Assembly (NCBI RefSeq): GCF_013373865.1
Contig: NC_050476.1
Span: 7,662,501-7,726,500 of the forward strand
DNA length: 64,000 bases
From: Monomorium pharaonis
Taxonomy: Eukaryota > Arthropoda > Insecta > Hymenoptera > Formicidae
Direction of reading: 5' to 3'
The translations under genes were made by a program, and so were the position numbers. Under the pieces are notes generated by a model. That model was not told where the DNA came from, did not search any database, and saw only the letters and a program-made list of their open reading frames with translations. Shown piece after piece: positions 1-12,373 of this stretch. Position 1 is the stretch's first letter. Each line of letters begins with the position of its first letter.

Positions 1-9
1 CATTGGCTA

Positions 10-170
10 TTAGGTCAATCCCCGTGCGTCGGTATCAGCTTGCAGGCATTGTGTTTCATTTTCCACGAGTGTATTGGCTTCCTTTTCTTCCTCCAGCGTC
101 AAGCTGGGCCACGTTAAAGCGTAGATTTTCAGCGGATCTCCGTCACTCTTTTCTGTGCTACCTTCGCGTT
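10..170 (-). CDS. Candidate last exon of an unidentified minus-strand gene
   Basis: Read on the minus strand, a pyrimidine-rich tract ending in CAG (acceptor at 172-171) opens a frame of 52 codons that stops with TAA at 12-10. The frame starts in phase 1 and encodes an acidic tail containing LTLEEEKEANTLVENE. It joins in phase to the candidate exon at 663-739. I do not recognise the protein. A frame this short can arise by chance in this composition, so the call rests on the acceptor quality and phase agreement. The alternative is non-coding sequence. Confidence 0.3.
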
Positions 171-662
171 CTGCAGAACGAGAAAAAAATGTGGATCAAA
201 TCCGCCTAGTTACACAATGGAACATAATACTCGCGTTCCACAAAAAGCAACGCATTGTGACACGAAATTATCACATTCGGCAAATGGTGGACTCGTAACT
301 TGTGCTTTGAATAAAATACGAAAAATTCAATTAAATATATAATTTACAGTTTAATTTAGTAAAATATTATTTTGTACATATAAAACATACTTTTTTGCGA
401 AACCGATAACAATTTATAATTATAACCGCGATGGTTTTCTCAAAGTCTTCAGCGTTTTAGTTTTTAACATTTGAACAAACAGATATAAATTAGTTTGCAT
501 GCCTTTTTCTTTCCTATTCGATTACGTTTTTTTTTTCTAGTCTGCTCTTCCATATAAAACGTATTAAACCAGGTTTCGCTGTCGAGCTAAACTTATTGTG
601 GATGATTATTCCGTTCTGGAATGTAGTCCCGGCACTTTTCTCGATGTAGTTGACTAATCTAC

Positions 663-739
663 CTTGACGGTTGTCTCGTCGCACTTTCTTCACTTTGTAA
701 TACACAAATTGCGCAGGATATGGATCAATGGGTTTGTTA
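663..739 (-). CDS. Candidate internal exon of the same unidentified gene
   Basis: On the minus strand this 77-base block sits between an AAAG acceptor (741-740) and a CAAG/GTAGAT donor (662-661). It enters in phase 2, leaves in phase 1 and encodes 25 residues, including PIDPYPAQFVYYKVKK. It joins in phase to the exon ending at 10. A further possible upstream exon ends at 914 (donor CG/GTAACA), also in matching phase, and encodes a stretch with REPISIAEKRRQYN, but its acceptor is weak. No homologue was recognised. Phase matching across two or three candidates is the main support. Confidence 0.3.
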
Positions 740-2390
740 CTTTAGCCACGTACAAATCGACGAGAGTTGAATTCGAAGAAGCGATGAAAAAGATCTAGGG
801 GGAGGACTTCTGCGAGCGTAAACGGTACACAGAATTTTTATTGCGCTAAACGTAATTTTCTGTTTTAATCCGTTTTGTAACGCATTCATCACTTTGTAAG
901 AAATAGATGTTACCGATTATATTGTCGCCGCTTTTCCGCGATGCTGATTGGTTCTCTTGCTACGTTTATTTTGTATTGCGAGTATTGCGATTGAATTTTG
1001 ACAGTTGTCAAATTTATATAGACGATTATCTATATAATTATTATCGTGATTTATTTTTAAAAAGTCAAAAATAAAAAGTTAAAATGCGCAGTGGCGTTTA
1101 GTATATAAAAAGTGATATTCTTTTTTTAAATTAGAATTACGTCAATTAAGCGTACGAGAAAAAATATTAGGATTTTACGAATCTTTATGTGAAAAATAAG
1201 TATTGAAGAAAGTATTCGAAGATAAACATTTTAATATAAAAGAACAATATCTTCGTGTTTTAAAATATTTATATTGAGGATGACAGAACAGATAGTTTTT
1301 GACATTTTTTAAATACGTATTCAAGAATTCGAAAAACTAAGGATAAAAAATTGCTTCTCTTTTTTTTCAATGTTTTAATTATTTTAATAATAAATGGTTG
1401 ATGTATTTGCATATGATATAATATAGTACAGCAAAATATACTTTTAATAACTAGACAATAACTATTTGTTTTTTTTAGCAGCATAAAATTGCTTTTGCAC
1501 GGAGCCCCATTTAAGATAGAAAAGTCTATGAAAAGTCGTAAAATCGATTATCTTTTCCTCGATAATTTTCATGTAATTGCATAGCTCAACTTAATATTTG
1601 TTATTTTGTGCGTCATAAGAATAAAGCTGCGGTGCAAAACGAGAGAGAAAAAAATTAGGTCGATTGTAAAATTGTGGTTGTCGAAGATGCAACTAGATAA
1701 AGGAAGAAGATAAAAGAGAGGAAGGAGATGGAAATAAGGAGAAAAAGTCGTTGCGGGCGCCTATAATAGCGTGCTTTAAGCTAGTCGAGCGTGTAGAAAA
1801 TAATTACGAGTAACTGCCAGTGCGAACGGCACTTCACTTTCTTTTTATTCTGCTTCAGGCCCGTAAAACTTCTTTCCGCGGTCGCGAAACGGTTTCTCGA
1901 AAATCGACCGTAGCTGTTGCGATCGGATGCCTTCCGGTAAAACCGCGAACCGAAGTGGTTTCGCGTAAGATCATCTTGGTCGTCTGTCGGAAAATTTGTG
2001 TAAAAATTATTAAAAATAGAGAATTATTTTTTTAACAAGCGAAGAAAGTAAATAATAAATTTTAATTAAGAAAATAGCAAATTATATTATTATAAATATC
2101 GTTAGTTTGCAACTTTAATATAAAATATTTTTTGATATTTTTAATGTAATTTTAATCTAAAGAGTAACAATTAATTTTAAATATTTGTACAAAATTTATA
2201 ATAATATTAATATACAAATTCAGATTGAAACAAATTTTAAGGACTAAATTTTCGTAACCGTTTTTTCCAATCTAATTTTATAAGTTTTTTTAACGTTTTA
2301 AAATTAATTTATATAATTATCCATATCAACTTTATTAATAAAGTATTGCATACGATTGCATATCGTGGACATTTCCACACGCCATTTTGC
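740..2390. other. AT-rich spacer, no clear gene
   Basis: This stretch is AT-rich with homopolymer runs and short open frames only. Apart from the tentative exon ending at 914 on the minus strand, I see no supported gene or repeat. Confidence 0.6.
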
Positions 2391-2394
2391 CAGA

Positions 2395-2870
2395 CTAGCA
2401 GTCATCGGGCAGTCTGACAATGAGCCGAAAGTAGCCAAGGGTAACGTGCGGACAACATAGTGATCCCGGCGAGGGATTCGACGGGGGTGCCACACGAGGG
2501 ATCGTCCTTTACCCTCCCGATGGGCGAGCCCATTGGTCAGATCAGGGTCTGTCCCTGGACGGAACTATCGATTATTTGTTACCGATTTCCAGGGACTACC
2601 TGCAACAGGACAGTTCTCGTCGGTTCCGCGGCGGGAGGTGTGGTCTTGCCCTTTGCCGCGGCACCTACGGTGGGCCCTTTAAAACCTGCTATGCAAATCG
2701 ACCCATCGCCGACTTCCCAGATGATCCCGTCACGGATCTCAGCTGATCGTAAACGACGGTCGTTCTTCATCCTCTTGTTGTACGGAACAGTCGCGCGCGT
2801 GGTTTTATTAAATTCTGTGCTACGCATGCAACGCCTTATCGCGATGGTAATTAGCATATCGAGATAATTT
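2395..2870. other. GC-rich block open in several frames
   Basis: A sharply bounded GC-rich block in AT-rich surroundings. At least two plus-strand frames and one minus-strand frame stay open for 85-135 codons. The minus frame (2857-2597) ends at a plausible donor, TTGCAG/GTAGTC. None of the translations resembles a family I know. It may be an exon, a promoter island or simply CpG-rich DNA, where stop codons are rare by composition. Confidence 0.3.
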
Positions 2871-4130
2871 TGATGCGTGGAATCGTCGTTTTCTCATGAT
2901 GGAAATCGAATTACGGGAGTACATAACTTTGCGTGGTTACGCGTCCCGATAATTATTGTAAATTATTAATTTCATAAACTATCAGTTATATTAAGAATTA
3001 TGTTCGAGAACGTAATATAATTTATTGGCTTCTGTAACCAGTTTGAGATTCTTTTCTTACAAATAGTATAAATGTCAAGGAAAATGAGAGGGACTTTATT
3101 ATAAATTTTATAGTTTTACATTAACTGCCTGGACGTATGAAAACGTAAATATAAAAGAGGCATACAAAACGATGGATATAAAATTTGTAAAAAAAGGAAT
3201 CATATTTTGAACCTAAAAGGATTTTATTTTTATATTTATTTTGTTTTTATATATTTGTCCTGTGTTTACATTATACATTATTAACATTTTATTACATTAA
3301 TGATGAGATTTTTTTTAGTTTTAGTAGAGTATTTATTTTTATCTTTATTTTTATCTATAAATATAATAGTTATGCATTATTTTTCCAATTAACGTATTTA
3401 TATAGACTTCGTTCGTTCTGATATTCATTTGCGGAAATTAGAAACGTTAAACGATGTTCAAAATAGAACCACTTCAAGTGAGAATAATTTCCAAAACTGA
3501 CTTGTCAATATAGAAGATTCAAATTTCCATAAATCAAATTAATTCTAGAAATAACCAACTATTTCTATTTCTCGTTTTTAATTTGCCGTGTATAAATATT
3601 GCATATTCAAAGATTGAAATAGATATATAAAAACAATAATTTTTAATATTATTAATATTCAGGATAAATTACGTCATTTATAAAATAAAATATCTTTCTT
3701 TTTTATTTCTATTTCTTCTTAAAATAAATGTATTTAAATATTGAAAAACATCATTAAATGATAGAATAGCCTTACATCTAGATTTAATTAATGATACAAT
3801 GAAAATAAACTCAATTAATATAATGACAAATATTTGATATACAAAAACATCAATGATATATATACACATATATACACAAATACAATAAAAGATTCAGCGT
3901 CGTAGGTAGTTTGATTAAAATGTTCTCGCAACTTTCCGTTTTTGTCCCACGTCTCGTTTGCACAATTATCTTATAGTAAATAAGTAGTAAAGCTACAAAA
4001 GTGCAATCCGCATATGGATGTTAAGGATACATAAATGCATTATAAGTTCGCGGACGAAAACTGACGGGTCCAGACAGTCGAAAACGAAGATGCAAGTTGT
4101 ATGGCGATACACCGGCGCGAGAGTTTACAG
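2871..4130. other. AT-rich spacer
   Basis: Very AT-rich sequence with no coding frame, splice-bounded block or structured repeat that I could support. Confidence 0.6.
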
Positions 4131-4189
4131 CGTTAAAAATCAATCGCGGTCCACCGGCGGCGCGGCATAATGGAAACGCGTATAATTCG

Positions 4190-4857
4190 GCGCGCGAATG
4201 ACATTAATTTCCAGACGACCCGACACCCCCTCCCCTTTCCCCACCTGCACATCTCGCGCTCGAAATAATCGCGCAAATAGACACGTAACCGACCTGGGCA
4301 TCCATATTTCGCGAAGAGCAAGACGCGCCGCACGCTACGCCACTGGTCATTGCACCGCGGGCGTCGCCATTTTGTCAGAGCGCTCGCGCGCTGAGACTAC
4401 GGCAACAATGAGCGCGCGGGTGTGCGTGCGTGGGTCGCGCGGAGTCGCGTTGCCCGCGGGGCAGCGGCGCGAGGATAAGGGGGACGAGGAGGGGAGCGAG
4501 GGGCAGCCACGTGACCCGCGGGACCGCGCTTCCGGATTGGCCCGCCGGGGCGCTCCGGGTGACGTAATAACGCGACGACGCGCCGACTGCCTAGGCTAGC
4601 GATCGACGACAGACGTGAACGTGAACGGTGTCCACCCACTGTACCCGGGGGTTTGCGCACGTGTGTGCGTGCGCCCGCGCGCGGGAAAGAGAGCCAGTCG
4701 ACGAACGGGTCGGGTTGCGCGCGACCGAGTGAATTTGCCGAATTTCGGCGGATCCGCGCGTCGCGTGGCACTCCGCGCGCGGATTTATTCAGTATCGCGG
4801 ATCGAACGGCGGGTTTCCCTCGGCCCATCCAGGCGAGTGATCGACGTTTCGAAAGCA
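4190..4857 (+). promoter_or_regulatory. CpG-rich island, possible promoter and 5' UTR exon
   Basis: A CpG-dense island with many CGCG runs. It contains GCCATTTTG at about 4366, which matches a YY1-type core, and it ends at a splice-donor-like GAAAGCAG/GTATGA (exon end 4857). AT-rich DNA follows immediately. This arrangement suits a transcription start with a non-coding first exon on the plus strand. No transcript evidence is available and the long open frames here are expected from composition. Confidence 0.35.
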
Positions 4858-5138
4858 GGTATGATATGATTCCCCATTCGTTTCCCTGCGGGTTACACGG
4901 CTTTCGCTTTACTCGCCGCGACGACGGGCTTTCGGTTCGTATATTGTCAGAGAGGTTATTTTTCCGAGAGTGTTCTCTTCACTCTCGCGCCGCAGTCAGC
5001 TCGCTTAGCAATAAGTTTATAATTTTGTTGAGGATTGTTTTACGGCTAATTATAGGTGACATGACGTATTTCATTGATTTCTATAGAAAAAGAAGGTATT
5101 CGTGTCAACGGATAACGAAACGCATAATCGTCAATGGT

Positions 5139-5560
5139 ACATGTGTGTTTTTTAATTTTTTATTTTTACTATTTATGGCGTGTGAATTAATAAGTGTTTT
5201 TTTTTCTGTTATGTAATATGACATAACTATATACGTATTTACTGGAGCATTTATTAATATAATAATGTATACACAGAATTTAATGAAAAACTATGTATGT
5301 AATTATTTTCTTGTTATATTATATTATTAATGATTGCAAATTATAATTTATTACACGTGTGTTTTTTAATTTTTTATTTTTACTATTTACAGCGCGCGAA
5401 TTAATAAGTGTTTCTTTCTGTTATGTAATATGACATAACTATACATATTTACTGGAGCATTTATTAATAATAATAATGTATACACAGAATTTAATGAAAA
5501 ACTATGTAATTATTTTCTTGTTATATTATGTCATTAATGATTGCAAATTATAATTTATTT
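5139..5560. repeat. Imperfect tandem duplication, unit about 210 bp
   Basis: Two direct copies (about 5139-5352 and 5353-5560) share long matches in the same order, for example TGTGTTTTTTAATTTTTTAT, TAATATGACATAACTATA and GATTGCAAATTATAATTTAT. They differ by small indels and substitutions, indicating a local duplication that is not very recent. Confidence 0.9.
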
Positions 5561-6191
5561 TTTGCGATTAATGCTTTCTCAATACACTGCCAAGAAAAGT
5601 GTGAAACTATGTTGAATATATTAGGCATAATTGTGGGTTATTACCTATAAATTATCGCTTTCTTAAATATAAAATATTCACACGCCGATTCGACACCGTC
5701 TATCATTATCGATTATCTACTTTCTATTAACACATTATTTTATATGCGTATTCCAGAATATTCATTCTCGTGGCTTTCCAAAAGTTGCAATTTAAGTGAA
5801 AAGTGAGCAACATTATACACAATATTGAATCAAAATTTAATATTATCAGTTGACTTTTACATTTGTAATATTTTGAAATCGGAACTAACAACAGAAGCAT
5901 CGCGTGGTTATGGAACACCACGGTTTATTTACCTTTTACTCTATTAAAGCACATTTTGTTGCAAAACAGCGAAACCGTGCAATCGCTCTCTTGATGTTAC
6001 ACCTACGTCTCTGGAACTTTTGTTTGGGTAGAACATCCATTATTCACTGGATGTTTATCATTTGATACTCGCAAATAAATGCAATTTTAATTGCAACTAT
6101 GAAATTTCATATTAAAAAAAAAAGTATTCCGCTTCAGTGCCATTTTTTAAGTCGCTGCGTCACATTACGCACGCTGCTATCTCTTTCACGG
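5561..6191. other. AT-rich spacer
   Basis: No supported gene, repeat or regulatory site seen. Confidence 0.6.
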
Positions 6192-6575
6192 CTGGAAAAA
6201 ATTTACTCTCAAATTGAAACTTATGTATTCAAATTAACGCGATCCTTGTTTCATATATAAGCAACAATATATAATCTTCTTAGAAGAATTTGAAAATCTT
6301 GAATTTCAAGATATTATGTCTTATTTCAATACTATAAGTATTATTTTAAAAATATGATATAATTGTTTTGATAATTTTATTCTAAGAAAATTATATAATT
6401 TTCGATTTGAACATGTAGTACTTTCTATCCAACATTCTTTTCTTTCCATTCAAGAAAATTATTCTCAAATAACAAGGTTCAATCATATAAAATTTTGAAA
6501 TGAATCTTCATTCAAGTAAATCTTTTTGATTTAACGCGATGTAATCTCATTTCAAGATTTCCGTTTTGAAAACTG
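6192..6575 (-). mobile_element. Interspersed repeat, inverted copy of the element at 21185-21619
   Basis: Read on the minus strand, this block matches 21215-21615 over almost its full length. Shared strings include ATCGCGTTAAATCAAAAAGA, GATTTACTTGAAT and the terminal GTTTCAATTT. There are no coding frames of note. The copy is diverged and seems to lack the outer ends of the second copy. A non-autonomous transposon is the likely source. Confidence 0.85.
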
Positions 6576-6599
6576 GAGATGTTGTCAAAGCAAGAACAT

Positions 6600-7430
6600 T
6601 CTTTTTTTTCGCGATGGGCATACAGATAGATAGGTGTTTAGAGGTGCGTTTATCGGCGATGAACCGGAGGCGTCCCGTGCAGCCTCCGGATCTCCCGCGA
6701 TCCATCTCGATCTCTCGCCGCGGGTGTTGCACGACACGTGTGTTTTGCACGGGACGATTCTCGATTTGCAGGCCGACCGGCACGGAAAATCGATGATCGA
6801 GAGAGGGAACGTCGCCGGGATTTGCAAAACAAAAAGGAAAAAAGGGAAAAAAAAGCGCAAGGGTAAGCCTCCACTCGTAGTGGGGGTAACGAACCGGCAC
6901 AGGAGAGAGAGATCGAGCACGAGTCCTCCAGCATTCCGTCACGGGCGCTCGTGACCGGCGGATGTGTTTGCGTCGCCGTTATAGGCGTACGCCTCTCGCT
7001 GGGAGAAACGTGCGGCGGCGGCGTTTCCCCCCCGTTTCTTTTTTTTCGCGGGGACGTGTCCGGCGGCCAGTGATGTGGAAAATTCGAGGGACGGCCGTTT
7101 CGGACGATCTACGAGGTATCCGCCGATCCGCGGACCCCGCAAATCGCCGATTTGTATTCCGACGTCGACCGGATTTCCAAGTAAGATCCACGTTATTATT
7201 GCCACGGCGATGTTAATCAGAGCGTATCAGGTTAAATTGATTATCCTCTGTAAAAATGTCACGTACGCAAGAATGTTACGTACTATTAGGTTAGAATTGT
7301 CGGAATCGGCATATTCGCGGATATTCTCCTTATGGCGATCGAGCGATAACGATTTCTACATCTGCATCGATATCCGTTTGAGCGCAGTAATTGCGAGGAA
7401 GACTGGAAGCGTATGATAGGATATCGTATT
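6600..7430. other. CpG-rich island
   Basis: A GC- and CpG-rich stretch with open frames on both strands. A pyrimidine tract before GGCCAG (acceptor at about 7069) and a donor-like CCAA/GTAAGATC (exon end 7180) bound a possible plus-strand exon, but all three frames are open and no homology is recognised. It could be a promoter or non-coding exon. Confidence 0.25.
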
Positions 7431-8867
7431 TGAAGATATTTTAATTACATATGTACTCCAGTAATTACATATGTTAAATATAAATTCGTATTTTTTCTTT
7501 TGGCGCCGAAATGCCTTGATTTAATTATTTCGATAATGAATAATACGCGCGGATCAAATATTGATAATAATTAATCGAGCGGCTAAGTTCGCCGCGCTCC
7601 CAGTCATCGATTAAATAATTCACCTCCGCGCGGACCATTACACTTTCGAAAACCGAGTTCATCGGAACTCGGAAATCTCAATGACACCGTTAAACGCGAG
7701 TGTGTCTCGCTGCACATTGTTTCACCATTGCTTCCGCGAATTATAAATATTTCCAATGTCGAGTATAATAAAGCGCGCGCATGATGCACAAATAACCGCG
7801 TATCAATGCAGATTTATGCAGTTTTAGTGATGCAACGGTTTAAGCCGGCAAAGCGCGGGGAAACGGACTCGTCAATAGTTAATTACCCAAGCACTAAGTA
7901 TTCATTCGATCGGCGGGGAGTATTAGTAATTTAATTTCCGTTGAGAGATAAAATCCAATTCAACGGGATAAATGAGGAAAAAAAAAACAATCGTTATTTT
8001 ATACCTTTGGAGATGCGCGCACGATCATTATATTCCGAGAACTTCAAATTTTTACTTGTCTCCTCTCTCGCGAATGATGTCAACCGTTTCGCGCCTACGA
8101 AGGACTTGTTGGCTCAACTTTTTCGCGTCACAATGCGACTTCAGGGCCCGCGTTTTGTTTCGCGAAACTGTAACGGTGGTGATGAGGCGTACGAGCGTTT
8201 CAAAGTCCACGCGAGCTCGTCGTGAAAATTTACGAGGGAGCCGAGCGTCCCCATTATGCAATTGTAATTTAAGCGCGCTTTTAATTGACATTAGTGCGAC
8301 TTTTTTCTCGCCCGCACTTCGGGAAATGAGAGACGAGAGGATTTTCAGGGATCGCGCGAGGCGCGATCAAACAATCCCGCCTTTTTTAAATCAGTGCAAG
8401 CGGATGACGTCGCTCGGCCGGGTTGAATGACCTCGTCACGGTCCATGTATTATCATGTTATTATAATCGAGCCGCGCTTTCGGGCCACTAATTGAGAACA
8501 CGATTAATTAGGGACGGGCTGGGCGCCGATTCGGGCGCTGCCTTCACCGAGATCGTGTGCCTAGAGAGGAGGGATAGGAAGGGGCGCGTGTAAATCTCAT
8601 CTGATAGAACCGCGTGCACGAGAGCACATTGCTCTCTATATCTAGCGAGGTGTAATTAGTTTTTGTAATAGAAGAACCATGGGTGCTGATCTGAGCAGCC
8701 GATAACGGTTGCAATTCTTGCCTTGTGTACAAGTGTGATTGAGAATTTTTAGAGTCCAAAGCTAAAAATAAATCTTGAAAAGCGTCTAGAAGCGCAATTA
8801 AAATAATATTAAATATAATAGATAACTCTGCTCTTTTTTACAAATTCTGCAGTATTAAAAAATTGGT
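7431..8867. other. Mixed-composition spacer
   Basis: Alternating AT-rich and CpG-rich patches. The open frames are short and overlap on both strands, as expected by chance. Nothing supportable seen. Confidence 0.5.
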
Positions 8868-9049
8868 ACACTAAGGAAAAAAAATGTTAATTTTTATTTA
8901 TTTATTCAAGTATAATATTTTTATATTTCAAATAACTATATAAATATTTGAAATTCGTGCATTTAAATTAAATGCATAAATTCTCGTACTGACAAAATTT
9001 TAATTTAGTTGGAAAATTTTGTCAAATCAATATTTTTTTCTAGCGCAAG
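8868..9049. mobile_element. MITE, family A (diverged copy)
   Basis: It begins ACACTAAGGAAAAAAAATGT and ends with TTGTCAAATCAATATTTTTT followed by CTAGCG. Its order matches the better-preserved copies at 13582-13800 and 60999-61208: AC-rich tip, A-run, GTTAATTT, internal ATAAATATTTGAAAT, then the inverted end. It is non-coding and likely non-autonomous. Confidence 0.75.
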
Positions 9050-11360
9050 TATTTAAAAAAATTATTCTAACGAATTAGAAGCCTTTGCCAGTTAAATTAT
9101 ATAAATCCACTTCTGGTAATCTACTACAAACGTTTGTTCATTTGTTCGCTTAACGCGTCTCTTCGACATGTTTGCGAAGTATAAAAAGGTAACCGAAGAT
9201 AAATTTGCACGGCGCGAACCCGTGGCACGTACTCCATCCCCACGCTGGATTTCGCGTAACGCGGTTATGTATAACCGCGGCCCGATTTCTGGAGCGCGAA
9301 TCGAGACCGAATCGAAGTCGAAGGGCGAGATATATATATATATATATATTCATCGGACGTGCAAGGAGAGCTCGCAAAAAAAGCCAAGGCTAGGTTACAC
9401 GGGGCCGGCATAATTTCAAAGCGGCGCTTTTTTTTTACCCTCGTTACGTGATTTTCATCTCGACATCGCTTCGTTACGCTTCACCGTTCATTGTCTCCCG
9501 CGACGTAGATTCGCGATGCGGATTTCTTCATCGAGCGATCGAGCAACCGAGAGGCAAATACATTTTGTTGTACAACTCGCCAGTAGGTTCGATATTCTAT
9601 TGGCGCGGTGAAAATATTTGTGCGTTAACAAACACGGTAAACATTGAACTGACGAGATAAAAGATTCGAATATCAGAATGAACGCACATGCGATCGAACG
9701 TATCAATGAGTGCAAATCTCTGGAATTAAATTGACAGCTTTTGTGTAGCTGATAAGTCGATATGAAATACATAGAATGTACGATAATATTTTATAGGCAT
9801 TTGTTTTTATCTTCGTCATAAGCGTTGAATAATCAGAAATTTCAATTTAAAAAACTGCTATGTTTTACAAACAATAGGAAAATAAATATAAAATCAAATA
9901 TATACATGTATAATTAGAGAGATTAAAAATGTGATTCTGTCTTGCGTTAAAAGTGTATTTTTCTCTTTTCGCATATTTTAGTTTAGAGTGGAAAAACAAC
10001 GTTAGGTTTCCCAGGACATTCTCTTTGGCTTCTGGAAGGGTAAAAAGCGCGTAACTTTCTTATTGATCACTACCTTGAGAGAGCGAGAAAGGAGGAGCGA
10101 GAAAAAGGGAAGCTCTCAGTTAACCGATGCTCCATTTCTTTCTTTGCGGAACAGCCGAGACTAGATGCTGGAATGCACTTCAGATTTCCGCGATCTTCAT
10201 GCGTCATGTTAATTCTTCCCGCTCGATCGTCAATTTATCATACCCGCCACCAGGAGGATTCGATCCGATCGGTTGCTCACGATTTTCCCCCTTTTTAAAC
10301 TCGCTCGTCGTACGATTTCCGATTTAATCCGCCGGGAGTAAAAAAAAAGAAGCGATCTTTATCGCGGCACCTGGATCGCGCGCCACGGTCCTTCCGGGGT
10401 TGAACCGCCCTTTGTGCGGGAGCAAATTGCATCCGTCGCGCGAGCTGTTCCCGAGCGCCGCGCGTTTGCGTGCTAATTGACGTAAAAAAATCACGCTTGT
10501 CCTTGTTAATACGCGGTGAGTTAACACGCGGTGGCGATTTTCGATTGACGGTCGAAATAAATTGTTGCCGGGATCGTCGGCGTCATCGTTCGTCGCTCGT
10601 AGCAAAGATGGTTCCTCCTCGGGCGGGGGGAGAAAAAAAAGGGCGCATTACTATTGCTTATCCCTGTCCTGACCTATGGTTACCATGACGACCGTGGGAC
10701 GCACGGCCAAATCCCACCCTTTGCTATAGGGGTGGACTCCGCTCTCTTCGAGCTGCTCCAGAAAATTTCCTTCCCGTTTGACCGAGAGAAAAATACGGTC
10801 AATCGCGTTTCAACTCTTGCTATCGATCCCGTTGGAAATTTTTGTTTGCCACAAAATAAGGTTTATTAAAGTTTAAACAAAGACTTTCTGACCACCATGA
10901 GCCAATAAGCACAGAATTTGATATACGTATACATTCACAATTTATATAGTTAAGTACAATTACTCACAGCAACATTTGGTTAGAGAGGACCTAAAGTTAG
11001 AAACTGGTACGATATTTGCTGCTCGAATACTGCGAATAACTATACGCTATGCTATTATTTACATTTTATAGGTATCTCATTATTCTGTGTATTATTATAA
11101 CTTGAATATTTTTATTTCAACTTTCTTAAAAACGAGACACTCTTTGTTTTTGAAACTTGACATGAATAATTATAATTTCGATGTTGTCTGAAATTTTATG
11201 ATTACGTCATTGTTATATGTAATGTATTAATTACATGTAGAATAATTGTTATTGTTGAATTACAATGTATGACAGAGTGTTATCTGTCATTTTAAGTCAA
11301 TATGATTTTCGTGGATGTAATTCTGAAATTAAATGATATAGAGTTGAAGCTTATATTTTC

Positions 11361-11363
<3 letters not shown>
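9050..11363. other. Spacer with CpG-rich patches and a TA microsatellite
   Basis: It contains a short (TA)n run near 9330-9350 and CpG-rich patches at 9200-9400 and 10100-10720. At 9982-10039 (+) a short block lies between a strong pyrimidine-tract acceptor and AAGG/GTAAAA, open for 19 codons. The opposite strand over the same bases also has a good acceptor and an open frame. The two readings exclude each other and neither is recognised. Confidence 0.4.

Positions 11364-11397
<34 letters not shown>
11364..11397. repeat. TA microsatellite followed by CA run
   Basis: About seventeen TA units run directly into a short CACACACA stretch. Confidence 0.95.
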
Positions 11398-11400
<3 letters not shown>

Positions 11401-12256
11401 ACACACAACGATGTAATCAACGATTTAATTATCATGCCGTAAACAGTTAAATGCGGTATTCAGTGTTAAATCGGAAATTACGCTTAATAATATCCAATGT
11501 GCATCTGATGTTTGGAATTTATGGTTAATTAGCGCTTGCGTTCAAGTTTTAATTCGCCATACGCTACTTACTTCATTAATTACAATTAGGTTTGATTACT
11601 TTTCTCCTTCTCACTTTCCAACGTGACGCGCGTGACTTCGTTACGAATTAGCAATTATGACGTAACTTTCATGCCCGTGAGTTTATCGATTGGGTCAGAT
11701 CGCAATGACAGCCCTCGAAAATTCGGGGTATGCGGGGCCTGTCGCAACTCAATTGCAGCTCTCGCAATTCTCCGTGCACTTTCTAATTAAGGCGGCAAAC
11801 ATACCGCATGCACGAGTCACTCCAAACTTATTAACTCTCCTTCCGCGCGGCCGGTGCACGCTTCGTAGTTTGTATACCACTTATGATACCTCGGTATTGC
11901 GCGTCGGACCGGTTGGACCGATTTGACATTGACGTGCACGCACGTGCACACGTGAGAGAGAAAGAGAGAGAGAGAGAGCGCGTGTGTGCGATATCGGAGT
12001 ATCGGAGTTTCAACTCGCCGCAGAATTGCCCTTCGCGCTGTCGACCACGCCGAAATTTCCTGTCGAACCGATACTCGCGGTATCCACCGAATCGATACAA
12101 GACGAATAGATAGCTATCTCGTTCCTTCGATAGCGGGAAATTTATTTCGAGGGAATTCACGGGAGATTTCGCTTTTAAATTTGTCTATCCTTCAATTTTT
12201 GAAACGGCGTAGCAATATTTTACACTACGTCGTGCATATGATTCGTTTGTTGATTA
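11398..12256. other. Spacer with GA run
   Basis: Mixed AT-rich and CpG-rich sequence with a GA microsatellite at about 11957-11978. No supported gene. Confidence 0.5.
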
Positions 12257-12373
12257 TACACCGAGAAAAAAATGTTAATTTGATTAAATTATTTATTTAT
12301 ATATTTTAATGAAATACATAAATAGTTAAATTGAAGAAATTTAATCAAGTTGAAAAATTGTTTCTCAGCGTAC
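12257..12373. mobile_element. MITE, family A (short internally deleted copy)
   Basis: The left end ACACCGAGAAAAAAATGTTA and the right end TTGTTTCTCAGCGTAC are inverted repeats, flanked by TA on both sides. The internal AAATACATAAATAGTTAAAT and GAAATTTAATCAAGTTGAAA match the 13582 and 61000 copies. A TA target duplication would fit a Tc1/mariner-type mobiliser; that is inference. Confidence 0.85.

Noticed and set aside
4190..4870. Long overlapping frames of 130-190 codons in the CpG island
   Set aside because: All frames on both strands are open because stop codons are rare in CpG-rich DNA. Translations are arginine/alanine-rich with no domain.
6547..7205. Several 70-130 codon frames on both strands
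   Set aside because: Mutually overlapping, arginine-rich, no homology. Treated as composition artefacts.
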